Assembly (NCBI RefSeq): GCF_007595705.1 | Contig: NZ_NISY01000014.1 | Span: forward strand, 80,422-144,421 | Reading direction: 5' to 3' | Source: Streptomyces sp. SAJ15 | GTDB lineage: Bacteria > Actinomycetota > Actinomycetes > Streptomycetales > Streptomycetaceae | DNA: 64,000 bases | In this document: positions 17,638 through 26,079 of the stretch, piece after piece | How the letters are laid out: every line of letters begins with the position of its first letter | Position numbering within the stretch: position 1 is the first letter of the stretch | Made by a program: the position numbers and the translations under genes | Notes under the pieces: generated by a model | Seen by the model: the letters and a program-made list of their open reading frames with translations, nothing else | What the model was told of the DNA's origin: nothing | Databases searched by the model: none

Positions 17638-19520
17638 CGTGGATTCTGTGGTTCTTACTGGTCGTCGGGGTGGCGGCGCTGGTCGCTCTCGTCGGCTACG
17701 GGGCGGGTCAGGCGAAGCGGGGCCCGTCCGGGCGTCGAACGCAGCGGACCGGCGCCCTCGTCGGATACGGCGCCGGCAAACTGGGCTCCTGGACGGGGCT
17801 GTGCGTGGTGCCCGCCGAACACGTCGGCATCGTCTACCGAAGGTTCGGGTTCGCCCGGGCGGACCAGCGGTTCAAACGCATCACCCCGTACGCGTCCCGC
17901 GGCATCCAGGCGCGCACCCTCCTCCCGGGCCGCCCCTACTGGCTCATGCCCTTCCTGCACGGCGTCCGGTTCGAGCCGCGGACCCACATCCCGGCCGGAA
18001 AGATCGGACTGGTCATCGCCACCGACGGAGCCAAGCGCGGCCGCCGTCGGACGCTCGGCCAGTACGTGGAGTGCGACAACTTCCAGGACGGCGCGGCCTT
18101 CCTCCTGGGCGGCGGCGAGCAGGGCCGGCAACTGGCCGTCCTGTCCGGCGACGCCTCGTACTACATCAACACCGCCCTGTTCCAGATCGACATCGTGCCC
18201 CGGACCTACATCGAGCCGGGGACGATCGGACTGGTCATCGCCAAGGACGGCGCCATCCGGCCGCCCGACCGCCCCTTCGGGCGGTATGTGGAGTGCGACA
18301 ACTTCCAGGACGGCGCGGCGTTCCTGGAGGGCGGCGGCGAGCAGGGCCGGCAGCTGGCGATCCTCGCCGGCGGCACCTCCTACGACATCAACCCCCACCT
18401 CTTCCAGGTCATCACCAGACAGAACGTGGGCAGTGCCGACCACAGCGAGGGCGGCCTCCGCGCCGGACACCTCAAGGAGATCGCGATCCCCGTCGGCCAC
18501 GCCGGAGTCGTGATCACCCTCGACGGCGCCGAGCCCGAACGGGGGCAGCGCCGGGTCGGCCCGCTGGTGAAAGGGCACAGCAGCTTCCGGCTGCCCTGGG
18601 CCTTCCTGGAGAACGGAGGCTGGCGGGGCGTGCAGGAGGAGACGCTCGGCGAGGGCTCCGTGTGCGCGCTCAACCCCTGGTTCGTCCGGGTCGTGCTCAT
18701 CCCGACCCGGCTGCTCATCCTGGACTGGAGCAACAAGGTCGGCGGCCAGGCGGACAACTACGACGCCGCGCTCGACCGCATCGTCGTCAACGTGCAGGGC
18801 CACCGGCTCCAGGTGGAGCTCAGGCAGACGCTCAACATCCCGGAGGCGGCCGCTCCCCGACTCGTCAGCGAGTTCGGCGACTCCTCGACGTCCGGGGTGG
18901 GGGGCCTGGTGAACAACCCCGCTCCGGTGCAGCGGTTCGTGGAGCGGGTGCTGGGCGGCGCCGTCGACACGTACTTCAACGGCATCGCCGCCGAGTCCAC
19001 GGTGGAGGAGTTCCTCACCCTGTACGCCAGCATCCGCACGGACCTCGCGGCGCAGGTCCGCAACGCCCTCGCCGCGTGGGGAGTGGAGGCGGCCAGCACC
19101 AACCTGGGCGAGTTCGAGTCCCTCGACGGGGACCTGGACCAGGCGCGCAAGAGGGTGTCCGCGGAACAGATCCGCACCCAGGAGCTGGTGGAGCAGAAGA
19201 AGAACGCCATGATCAAGGCGGATATCCACCGTATCGAGCTGGAAGCCGAGCGGCAGCGCCGGCTGCTGAACGTCGCGGAGCTCGAGCGCAGGATCGAGGT
19301 CCTCGGCCGGGACGCCATCGCCATGCAGATGTTCCTCGCGGAACTACGGCACATGAAGGTGCCGCAGATCGTCAGCGGTGACGCGGAGTCCCTGCTCCAG
19401 TACCTGCCGATGCAGCGGGCCCTGGAGCTGATCGACGGGGCGAAGCAGCGTGCCGAGCAGGCCGCGCTGGAGAAGCCCGGCTCGCAGCCCGATGTGGCGG
19501 GTCCGGCGGGCGTGGCGTAG
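17634..19520 (+). CDS. Membrane-anchored SPFH (stomatin/flotillin-type) protein with N-terminal repeats
   Basis: 628 residues. One membrane helix covers residues 1-25 (TWILWFLLVVGVAALVALVG). Residues about 60-290 hold repeated beta modules: IGLVIA(T/K)DGA and YVECDNFQDGAAFL, GGGEQGRQLA recur 74 residues apart, with nearly identical DNA at 18066 and 18288. The SPFH core follows (VVNVQGHRLQVELRQTLN; TLYASIRTDLAAQVRNALAA). Then comes a long charged coiled coil, residues about 500-570 (VSAEQIRTQELVEQKKNAM). Such proteins oligomerise as membrane scaffolds. The 4-base overlap with the TIR-GUN4 gene (GTGA) indicates stoichiometric co-expression. Confidence 0.85.
   Translation: MTWILWFLLVVGVAALVALVGYGAGQAKRGPSGRRTQRTGALVGYGAGKLGSWTGLCVVPAEHVGIVYRRFGFARADQRFKRITPYASRGIQARTLLPGRPYWLMPFLHGVRFEPRTHIPAGKIGLVIATDGAKRGRRRTLGQYVECDNFQDGAAFLLGGGEQGRQLAVLSGDASYYINTALFQIDIVPRTYIEPGTIGLVIAKDGAIRPPDRPFGRYVECDNFQDGAAFLEGGGEQGRQLAILAGGTSYDINPHLFQVITRQNVGSADHSEGGLRAGHLKEIAIPVGHAGVVITLDGAEPERGQRRVGPLVKGHSSFRLPWAFLENGGWRGVQEETLGEGSVCALNPWFVRVVLIPTRLLILDWSNKVGGQADNYDAALDRIVVNVQGHRLQVELRQTLNIPEAAAPRLVSEFGDSSTSGVGGLVNNPAPVQRFVERVLGGAVDTYFNGIAAESTVEEFLTLYASIRTDLAAQVRNALAAWGVEAASTNLGEFESLDGDLDQARKRVSAEQIRTQELVEQKKNAMIKADIHRIELEAERQRRLLNVAELERRIEVLGRDAIAMQMFLAELRHMKVPQIVSGDAESLLQYLPMQRALELIDGAKQRAEQAALEKPGSQPDVAGPAGVA
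18066..18366. repeat. Internal 222-bp-period duplication in the SPFH gene
   Basis: Segments starting at 18066 and 18288 encode near-identical 30-residue stretches and are almost identical as DNA over about 75 bases, indicating a recent or constrained tandem duplication. Confidence 0.75.
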
Positions 19521-19569
19521 GAGTGGCGTCCGTGGGTGTGGTGCGCGCGGCGTGCGGCTCTCCTCGGAG

Positions 19570-19616
19570 CCGTCCGGATCATCGACGGTCGTCACCGTCC
19601 GGCTCATCGACGGTCG
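19570..19616. repeat. 22-bp direct repeat at the TIR gene end
   Basis: Two 22-bp copies (ccgtccgg-A/C-tcatcgacggtcg) separated by 3 bases, at 19570-19591 and 19595-19616, with one mismatch. The second overlaps the stop of the facing TIR gene. Confidence 0.75.
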
Positions 19617-20218
19617 CCGCGCAGCGCCGACGCGATCTCGTCGATCCGCCGCGCCTGGACGTCCTCGCTCACGCCGCGGAAGTCCGCGCAGTAGCGGGTG
19701 GCGGCGAACCCGGGCAGCTCGACTTCCCCGATCACCACGGGGATGAACAGCCGACCGGTCTCGATCGACGGCTGCATCAGGGCGGCGTACTCCTGCCGCA
19801 CCCAGCCGCTCGCCATCGACGCCGGGCTGAACACCAGCAGTCCGTGGGCCGCCTCACGGATCGCGGTCTCGACGGTGTGCACCCGGACCCCGCCCGGCCG
19901 GCTCACGACCTCGTCGTAGGCGACGTCGAGCCCCTTCTCGCGGAGCCGCTCCGCGAAGGGGCGCACCCAGTCGGCATCCTCGCGGTCGTAGGAGACGAAC
20001 ACGTCATAGCGCGGGGTGTCGTCGCCGGTCGGCGCGGAGGTGGAGGCGGGCGGCGGGTTCGGTGCCGGCGCGGGCGGCGCCGGTGGGGCGGACGTGGGCG
20101 GCGTCGGCCGGTGCCGACGCCGCGACAGCTGATGGCGCACCGCCACATACGCGAAGTACGCGCCGACGACCCCGGCGACCGTGCCGACCATGCTGAGGAC
20201 CAAGCCCGCCGTATCCAC
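19604..20218 (-). CDS. Membrane-anchored TIR-domain protein
   Basis: About 204 residues. An N-terminal helix (LVLSMVGTVAGVVGAYFAYV) is followed by a proline-rich linker and a C-terminal TIR domain (YDVFVSYDREDADW; putative catalytic Glu in GWVRQEYAALMQ; LPGFAATRYCADFRGVS). The TIR is clearly paralogous to the first TIR of the 16207 gene, sharing the RQEYAAL and FAATR motifs. It faces the SPFH gene, with the stop codons 83 bases apart. The start is ambiguous: GTG at 20218 places the helix at the N-terminus; a GTG at 20266 adds 16 residues. Probably a membrane partner of the TIR/GUN4/SPFH group. Confidence 0.8.
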   Translation of the reverse strand: MDTAGLVLSMVGTVAGVVGAYFAYVAVRHQLSRRRHRPTPPTSAPPAPPAPAPNPPPASTSAPTGDDTPRYDVFVSYDREDADWVRPFAERLREKGLDVAYDEVVSRPGGVRVHTVETAIREAAHGLLVFSPASMASGWVRQEYAALMQPSIETGRLFIPVVIGEVELPGFAATRYCADFRGVSEDVQARRIDEIASALRGDRR

Positions 20219-20293
20219 GGACAGCAGGTTAGTTCCCAGCTGTCCCCGATGTGAGGGTGCGCGCACCGGACGTGAGGGCGGGCGTCCTCGGTG

Positions 20294-21079
20294 TCAGGGT
20301 GTGCGTCCCACGGCTTGGTTCTTGCGCGCGGTCACCAGCGCGAAGCCGAGGAACTCGCCGCCGTCCGCGGTGAGCATGTCGATCACGGGTTGGTTCGATG
20401 CCCGGCCGTCCGGCCGGTGGTCGGCGCAGGTCCGGCTCCACAGCAGCCAGTCCCGCCAGCCGTCCTCCTGCAGTCGGGCGGAGGTGACCGTCACCAGCTC
20501 GGTGATCTCCCATTGGAAGCGCCACCACTCCGCCGTGTGCCAGGCGAGAGCCTCCCAGCCGACGACCGCCTTGACGTGCGAGGGGATCGCCCCGAGCTCG
20601 CGTACCTCGTGGGTCATCGCGGGGGTCGCGATGCCCAGTCGGCCACCCGGGCGCAGGAACCGTGCGAGGTAGGGCAGGTAGCCGTCCGCCGTGCCGAAGT
20701 ACTCGAACGCGTCGATGCTCACGACGGCGTCGAAGCTCTCCGCTTCGAACGGCAGGACGTGCGCCTCCGTTCGTACCGCCTCCACCCGGTCGCCCACGCC
20801 GGCCTCGGTGAAGACGGCAGCCGCCTCCTCCGCGGTGATCCACCAGTCGGCGGCGACGACCTGAACGCCGAACTCGCGGGCCAGGAACACCGAGGTGGCG
20901 CCCTTGCCGGAGCCGAGGTCGAGCACCCGCATGCCCGGGCGCAGATCGAGGTCCTGAGCGAGGTCCTCCAACAGCCACAAAGGGTTCGGCCCCATGTCCA
21001 GTTCGAGCAGCCAGGCCGGGTCGTAGCGGGACGAACGCGGATACCGGTCCGGACGTATGAGGTCATCCAGGGAAGTCAC
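20294..21079 (-). CDS. SAM-dependent methyltransferase (class I)
   Basis: 261 residues. SAM-binding motif I is VLDLGSGKGATSVFL; FDAVVSIDAFEYF and FLRPGGRLGIATPA follow as motifs II-III. The sequence resembles small-molecule methyltransferases of the cyclopropane-synthase/Methyltransf_11 type. The C-terminal part, with many tryptophans, probably forms the substrate cap. The GTG at 21079 gives VTSLDDLIRPDRYPRSSRYD, a natural start; upstream codons have shadow-like composition. Substrate unknown. Confidence 0.87.
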   Translation of the reverse strand: MTSLDDLIRPDRYPRSSRYDPAWLLELDMGPNPLWLLEDLAQDLDLRPGMRVLDLGSGKGATSVFLAREFGVQVVAADWWITAEEAAAVFTEAGVGDRVEAVRTEAHVLPFEAESFDAVVSIDAFEYFGTADGYLPYLARFLRPGGRLGIATPAMTHEVRELGAIPSHVKAVVGWEALAWHTAEWWRFQWEITELVTVTSARLQEDGWRDWLLWSRTCADHRPDGRASNQPVIDMLTADGGEFLGFALVTARKNQAVGRTP

Positions 21080-21207
21080 AGACCCCGACCCAAGCGGATC
21101 ACGGGCGCTCGGGCAAGCTCGTTCCGCCGCGGCGACCGCTCCTTCCTCGGCTGAGGGGGCCAGGGGGATGATGCCCTCGGCCCCTCGGCCCCTCGGCCCC
21201 TCGCCGG

Positions 21208-21774
21208 TCAGACGGCGCGGCGGCGGCGTCGGGTGCGCAGCGCCACGTATCCGGTGAGCCCGCCGAGGGTGACACAGATCGGGGAGTAGACGCGCAGGTC
21301 CCAGTGCCGGAACACGGCGGGCACATCGCCCAGGCGGAGGCCCGAGACGGCGAGGCCGCCGAGGCCGCGGGCGCTGAGGGCACCGGCGACCGTCCACATC
21401 CCGGCGCGCACCGGCCAGGAGCGGGCCCACCGGTTCGACGTCGGGCGGGAGCCGGTCAGGACCAACCCCGCGGCGGTGCCCAGCAGCCCCGCCACCGCGA
21501 ACGTCTCAGGACCGGACGGGCGTTGTGACTCGTCGACTCCTCCGATCGTCGCCGCGAACTCGGCCCACGACTTCAGCGGCCACGGCGAGAACACCCACAC
21601 CACGTGCAGCACCCCCGCCGCGAGCAGTGCCCCGGTGGCCGCCGTCGTGGCGACGCGCACGGTCCAGTCCGGGGCGACCCCGGACCCCGTGTCCGCCGTG
21701 TCCGGCGCGTCGGCCGTGTCCGCCGTGCTCGCACCGACCGCCTCGCCGCCGTCTGCGATCGACCTGACGTTCAT
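21208..21774 (-). CDS. DUF3995 membrane protein
   Basis: 188 residues with four predicted membrane helices. The first is preceded by a low-complexity Ala/Thr/Asp stretch (ASTADTADAPDTADTGSG). The motifs LHVVWVFSPWPLKSWAEFA and HWDLRVYSPICVTLGG match DUF3995, a family of small integral membrane proteins of unknown role. The ATG follows GGGGAGG. It is divergent from the TetR regulator at 21838, with two operator-like sites between them, so it is probably repressed by that protein. Confidence 0.8.
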   Translation of the reverse strand: MNVRSIADGGEAVGASTADTADAPDTADTGSGVAPDWTVRVATTAATGALLAAGVLHVVWVFSPWPLKSWAEFAATIGGVDESQRPSGPETFAVAGLLGTAAGLVLTGSRPTSNRWARSWPVRAGMWTVAGALSARGLGGLAVSGLRLGDVPAVFRHWDLRVYSPICVTLGGLTGYVALRTRRRRRAV

Positions 21775-21793
21775 CGCGTTGCCTCCCCGCTTT

Positions 21794-21811
21794 CCGTACA
21801 TGCCTGTATGG
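21794..21811. promoter_or_regulatory. Operator-like inverted repeat, copy 1
   Basis: CCGTACA-TGCC-TGTATGG, an imperfect inverted repeat in the 63-base gap between the DUF3995 and TetR genes. It shares its arms exactly with copy 2, 23 bp downstream. Confidence 0.75.
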
Positions 21812-21816
21812 ATGTT

Positions 21817-21834
21817 CCGTACAGTACTGTATGG
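21817..21834. promoter_or_regulatory. Operator-like inverted repeat, copy 2
   Basis: CCGTACA-GTAC-TGTATGG, with the perfect 12-bp core TACAGTACTGTA. It ends 3 bases before the TetR start codon. Spacing to copy 1 is about two helical turns, typical of paired TetR dimers. Confidence 0.8.
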
Positions 21835-21837
21835 AAC

Positions 21838-22422
21838 ATGGCCAAGGGGAGAGTCAGCCGGGACGACTGGACGATGGCGGCGCTCGGCGCGCTGGCCCGG
21901 GGCGGGGTCGCCGCGGTGGCGGTGGACGCGCTCGCCCGGGAGCTCGACGTCACCCGCGGCAGCTTCTACTGGCACTTCGAGAACCGCGACGCCCTGCTCG
22001 TGGCCGCGTTGGAGACCTGGGAGCGCCGCGCGACGACCGACGTCATCGCCGCCCTCCGCGACGTGACCGACCCCCAGGTGCGGGCCCGCGCGCTCTTCGC
22101 CGAGGCGCTGGGCAGCGAGGAGATCGCCGGCCTCGAACCGGCGCTGGTCGCCCAGGCGTCCCACCCGGCCATCGCCGCCGTGGTGGCCCGGGTCAACCGC
22201 ACCCGCCTCGACTTCCTGACCGAGATCTTCGGCGACCTGGGCTTCGCCTCCCCGGACGCCCGTCACCGGGCCCTGGCCTCCTACGCCGCCTACCTCGGCT
22301 GGCTCGAACTGCGCCGGACCTCGCCCGAGGTCGCCCCCGAGGCGCGGTTGGAGGACCCCCGCGCGGGCGGGGCGCTGGACCACCTGGTGGGCATGATCCT
22401 GGCGCCGACCACCCGGCCGTAG
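21838..22422 (+). CDS. TetR-family transcriptional regulator
   Basis: 194 residues. The N-terminal TetR helix-turn-helix is clear (AVDALARELDVTRGSFYWHF, then ENRDALLVAALE). The C-terminal ligand domain is alpha-helical and ligand-specific residues cannot be assigned. The ATG at 21838 lies directly after the twin operators, so autoregulation and control of the divergent DUF3995 gene are likely. It converges on metE across a hairpin terminator. Confidence 0.92.
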   Translation: MAKGRVSRDDWTMAALGALARGGVAAVAVDALARELDVTRGSFYWHFENRDALLVAALETWERRATTDVIAALRDVTDPQVRARALFAEALGSEEIAGLEPALVAQASHPAIAAVVARVNRTRLDFLTEIFGDLGFASPDARHRALASYAAYLGWLELRRTSPEVAPEARLEDPRAGGALDHLVGMILAPTTRP

Positions 22423-22505
22423 CCCGCCGCGTCGACACCCCCGGCCGCGCGCGGTCCCCGGCGCTACGCCTCGTCGGTATACGGCCGGCGTGGCGGAGGT
22501 GAGCC

Positions 22506-22530
22506 GGGAGGGCGCGCGGCGCGCCCTCCC
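22506..22530. terminator. Hairpin between TetR and metE genes
   Basis: Perfect 10-bp stem (arm GGGAGGGCGC, partner GCGCCCTCCC) with a 5-base loop, between convergent genes. Confidence 0.6.
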
Positions 22531-22603
22531 GACCCCCACGGTGCCCCGGGCGGCGACGAACCTCCCGACCCCCACGGTGCCCCGGCGGCTACGAACCTCC
22601 CGG
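22525..22603. repeat. 36/35-bp tandem repeat
   Basis: Two near-identical copies (22525-22560 and 22561-22595) beginning cctcccgacccccacggtgc, plus the first 8 bases of a third. The repeat is non-coding and lies in the metE/TetR terminator region. Confidence 0.8.
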
Positions 22604-22641
22604 CTTCTCCGCGGCCGCCGGTCCCGTTCCGCGCGGTGCCG

Positions 22642-24960
22642 TCAGGTCCCGGACAGCTCCGTACGGACCGTGCGGGCCGCGGCGACCAGGTTCTCCAGGG
22701 ACGTACGGGTCTCCGACCAGCCGCGGGTCTTCAGGCCGCAGTCGGGGTTCACCCACAGCCGCTCGGCCGGGATGGCCCGCAGCCCGGTGCGCAGCAGGGC
22801 CGCGGCCTCCTCCGCGCTCGGCACGCGTGGCGAGTGGATGTCGTACACGCCGGGTCCGGCCTCGCGCGGGTAGCCGTGGGCGGCCAGCTCGCGGGCGACC
22901 TGCATACGGGAACGGGCGGCCTCCAGGCTGATGACGTCCGCGTCGAGGTCGTCGATGGCCTGGACGATGTCGCCGAACTCGGCGTAGCACATATGGGTGT
23001 GGATCTGGGTGTCCGGGCGCACCCCGCCGGTCGTCAGCCGGAACGCCTCCGTCGCCCACGCCAGGTACGCCGGGCGGTCGGCGGCGCGCAGCGGCAGGGT
23101 CTCGCGCAGCGCCGGTTCGTCCACCTGGATCACCGACGTCCCGGCGGCCTCCAGGGCGTCGACCTCGTCGCGCAGGGCGAGGGCGACCTGCCGCGCGGTC
23201 TCGGCGCGTGGCTGGTCGTCGCGGACGAAGGACCAGGCGAGCATGGTCACCGGGCCGGTCAGCATGCCCTTGACCGGCCGGTCGGTGAGGGACTGGGCGT
23301 ACGTCGTCCAGCGCACCGTCATCGGTTCGGGCCGCGAGATGTCACCGGCGAGGATCGGCGGGCGGACGTACCGGGTGCCGTAGGACTGGACCCAGCCGTG
23401 CTGCGTGGCGAGGTAGCCGGTGAGCCGCTCGGCGAAGTACTGCACCATGTCGTTGCGTTCGGTCTCGCCGTGCACCAGGACGTCCAGGCCCGCCTTCTCC
23501 TGGAAGGAGATCACCTCCCGGATCTCGGCCTTGACGCGCTCCTCGTACTCGGCCGTGTCGATCCGGGCCGCCCGCAGGGCCGCCCGCGCGGTGCGCACGT
23601 CGTCCGTCTGCGGGAAGGAGCCGATGGTGGTGGTCGGCAGCAGCGGCAGCCGGAGGTGGGCGCGCTGTGCGGCCGCCCGCTCGGCGTACGGCTGGGACCG
23701 GCGGGCGTCGGCGTCCTCGACGGCGCCGGTGCGGGCCCGGACGACGGGGTCCCGGGTGATGGGCGAGCCGGCGCGCGACGCCAGGTCCGCCCGGTTGGCG
23801 GCCAGTTCGGCGGAGACGGCGCCCACGCCGTGTGCCAGGCCCTTGGCCAGGGTGACGACCTCGGCGCTCTTCTGACGGGCGAAGGCGAGCCAGCGCAGGA
23901 TCTGCGGATCGATGTCCCGTTCCACGGCCGCGTCCAGGGGCACATGGAGCAGCGAGCAGGAGGCGGCCACGTCGACCCGGTCGGCCAGGCCGAGCAGGGT
24001 GCCGAGGGTGGCGAGCGACTTCCCCAGGTCGTCGACCCAGACGTTGCGGCCGTTGACGACGCCGGCGACCAGCCGCTTCCCGGGCAGCCCGCCGACGGCG
24101 GCGAGCGCGTCCAGGTTGCCGGCCGCGGCCTCCGTGAAGTCGAGGGCGAGCCCCTCCACGGGGGCCTTGGCCAGCACCGGCAGCGCCTCCCCGAGCCGGT
24201 CGAAGTACGAGGCGACCAGCAGCTTCGGTCGGTCGGGGAGCGCACCGAGGTCGCGGTAGGCGCGTGCGGCGGCGTTCAGCTCGGCCGGTGTGCGGTCCTG
24301 GACCAGGGCGGGCTCGTCGAGCTGCGCCCACTCGGCTCCCGCCGCCCGCAGTTCGGCGAGGACCTCGGCGTAGACCGGGAGCAGTCGGTCGAGGAGCGTC
24401 AGCGGCTCGAAGTCCGCGGCCACGCCCGGCGCCGGCTTGGCGAGCAGCAGATAGGTCACCGGACCGACGAGCACGGGCCGGGGGGTGAGGCCCAGGGCGA
24501 GCGCCTCCCGAAGCTCGGCGACCTGCCGGGAGGCGTCCGCCGCGAACACCGTGTCGGGGCCCAACTCCGGGACCAGATAGTGGTAGTTGGTGTCGAACCA
24601 CTTGGTCATCTCCAGCGGCGCCACGTTCTGGGTGCCGCGAGCCATGGCGAAGTAGCCGTCCAGGTGGTCCGCCGCCACGGCGGCGCGGTGGCGGTCGGGG
24701 ATGGCGCCGACCATGACGCTGGTGTCCAGGACGTGGTCGTAGTACGAGAAGTCGCCGGTCGGAACCTCGTGGATGCCGGTCGCGGCCAGCTCCCGCCAGT
24801 GGGAGCGGCGCAGTTCGGCGGCGGTGGCCCGGAGGGCGTCGGCGGTGACGCGACCCTTCCAGTAGCCCTCGACGGCCCTCTTCAGCTCCCGGTTCCGGCC
24901 CTGCCGGGGGTAGCCGTACACGGTGGCCCGTGCTGCCGCGGCTGCGGGCTTCGCTGTCAC
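22642..24960 (-). CDS. metE: Cobalamin-independent methionine synthase
   Basis: 772 residues, the usual MetE length with both (beta/alpha)8 halves. It transfers methyl from methyltetrahydrofolate polyglutamate to homocysteine. Zinc ligands are present: the His and Cys of QIHTHMCYAEFGD, and the Cys of VNPDCGLKTRGW near the C-terminus. N-terminal (GYPRQGRNRELKRAVEGYW) and central (TTTIGSFPQTDDVR) signatures are intact. The GTG start follows AAGGAGA. A cobalamin riboswitch lies directly upstream, so B12 should switch the gene off in favour of a B12-dependent MetH elsewhere. Confidence 0.97.
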   Translation of the reverse strand: MTAKPAAAAARATVYGYPRQGRNRELKRAVEGYWKGRVTADALRATAAELRRSHWRELAATGIHEVPTGDFSYYDHVLDTSVMVGAIPDRHRAAVAADHLDGYFAMARGTQNVAPLEMTKWFDTNYHYLVPELGPDTVFAADASRQVAELREALALGLTPRPVLVGPVTYLLLAKPAPGVAADFEPLTLLDRLLPVYAEVLAELRAAGAEWAQLDEPALVQDRTPAELNAAARAYRDLGALPDRPKLLVASYFDRLGEALPVLAKAPVEGLALDFTEAAAGNLDALAAVGGLPGKRLVAGVVNGRNVWVDDLGKSLATLGTLLGLADRVDVAASCSLLHVPLDAAVERDIDPQILRWLAFARQKSAEVVTLAKGLAHGVGAVSAELAANRADLASRAGSPITRDPVVRARTGAVEDADARRSQPYAERAAAQRAHLRLPLLPTTTIGSFPQTDDVRTARAALRAARIDTAEYEERVKAEIREVISFQEKAGLDVLVHGETERNDMVQYFAERLTGYLATQHGWVQSYGTRYVRPPILAGDISRPEPMTVRWTTYAQSLTDRPVKGMLTGPVTMLAWSFVRDDQPRAETARQVALALRDEVDALEAAGTSVIQVDEPALRETLPLRAADRPAYLAWATEAFRLTTGGVRPDTQIHTHMCYAEFGDIVQAIDDLDADVISLEAARSRMQVARELAAHGYPREAGPGVYDIHSPRVPSAEEAAALLRTGLRAIPAERLWVNPDCGLKTRGWSETRTSLENLVAAARTVRTELSGT

Positions 24961-25137
24961 GGAAATCTCCTTCGCGAGATGCTTCCCTGAGATCCCGGCG
25001 ACGGGACGAGGACGCGAAGGGGTGACGGAACCGGACGGATCGACCCCGCGCGGCGCGGCGCGATCATCCGCCTGGTGTGTACGCCGACCCGCCCTCGAGG
25101 TCACCGGGGTGTCCACGCACGACCGTTCGCGCGCGGG

Positions 25138-25340
25138 CAGTGGCAGGTCTTCGGACTCGCGGGCGCGCCTCGTGTCGTACGAGGCTCCTACTGGCCGTCG
25201 CTTCCCAGGCCCGGCCGGGCCCAGTGCGTATGACGGCGGTCGTTCCCGCTCACCGCTGCGGGGCAGTCCCGGACTTCCACCGGGTTCCCTCTTACGACGC
25301 GTCCCGCCTGGCGGACGGGGCGAACCAGCTGCAGGGATCA
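25138..25340 (-). ncRNA. Cobalamin (B12) riboswitch upstream of metE
   Basis: Read on the minus strand, the leader contains the conserved riboswitch core: AAGAGGGAACCCGGTGGAAG, then TCCGGGACTGCCCCGCAGCG and a GTGAGCGGGAACGACCG stem. It ends with the B12-box region GAGTCCGAAGACCTGCCAC. The order and spacing match the cobalamin aptamer known in Streptomyces metE and other B12-regulated leaders. Boundaries are approximate. About 180 bases separate it from the metE start, enough for a terminator or ribosome-site sequestering stem. Confidence 0.93.
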
Positions 25341-25503
25341 GCGTAGAGGGCGACGCGGGCCGCGGAGAGCCGAGTTCACCATTGCGATGGTGAGTTGGGA
25401 CACGCGACGACCGAACGCGCGGTGCGGCGGAGCCGCCCCTCCTCGGTGGGCCCGACGCGTGCGAAGGGAAGTCGTCTCACGTCGGTGTGTACAGTCCCCC
25501 ACC

Positions 25504-25977
25504 ATGACGGAAGACTGGCGGAAGGACCGGATCGGCAGCGCGCTCCGGGGTGAGAACCCCTCGGTGCTGCGGAGGTTGGAAGCGGGATTCGCGGTGATCG
25601 GGGACGTCCAGTTCCTCCCCGGATACTCGGTGCTGCTGGTCGACGACCCCACCGTCCACCGACTGTCGGAGCTTCCCCGACGGAAGCGGCTGGCCTTCCT
25701 CGCCGACATGGACCGGCTGGGCGAGGCCGTCGAGCGTGCCTGCACCCGGCTGGACCCCGACTTCCGGCGGGTCAACCTGGAGATCCTGGGCAACACCGAC
25801 CCGTTCCTGCACGCGCACGTGTGGCCGCGGTTCGCCTGGGAGCCGGCCGAACTCGTCGGCCGGCCGGTGTGGCTCTATCCGCGCGAGAACTGGACCGACG
25901 AGCGGTATGCGTTCGGCCCCCGGCACCGCGCCGTGCGCGAGGCGATCGGCGAGGAGCTGGACCGCCTCGCGCCCTGA
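25504..25977 (+). CDS. HIT-family hydrolase
   Basis: 157 residues. The histidine-triad core NLEILGNTDPFLHAHVWPRF has the His-x-His-x pattern with a tryptophan-proline variation seen in actinobacterial HIT proteins that hydrolyse dinucleoside polyphosphates or nucleoside phosphoramidates. The upstream PGYSVLLVDDPTVHRLSELP matches the HIT N-terminal strands. The ATG at 25504 lies just before the natural N-terminus. It is divergent from the metE leader. Confidence 0.8.
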   Translation: MTEDWRKDRIGSALRGENPSVLRRLEAGFAVIGDVQFLPGYSVLLVDDPTVHRLSELPRRKRLAFLADMDRLGEAVERACTRLDPDFRRVNLEILGNTDPFLHAHVWPRFAWEPAELVGRPVWLYPRENWTDERYAFGPRHRAVREAIGEELDRLAP

Positions 25978-26079
25978 CCCGATCGCGCCGCACCGAGGGC
26001 CGTTGGTGAAAGAATTCGATCTTGCGAGGGACCATGTCCGTACCGGAGAGCGTCGAGAGAGCGTAGGGCGGGGGAGACG

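Noticed and set aside
18066..18366. Assembly artefact explanation for the SPFH repeats
   Set aside because: The units differ at scattered, mostly synonymous positions, so they are real diverged modules.
20266..20266. GTG at 20266 as the TIR gene start
   Set aside because: Adds 16 polar residues before the membrane helix and has no ribosome site; kept only as an alternative.
20229..20290. Degenerate gtgaggg(t/c)gcg repeats before the TIR gene
   Set aside because: Only three imperfect short units; no clear structure or function.
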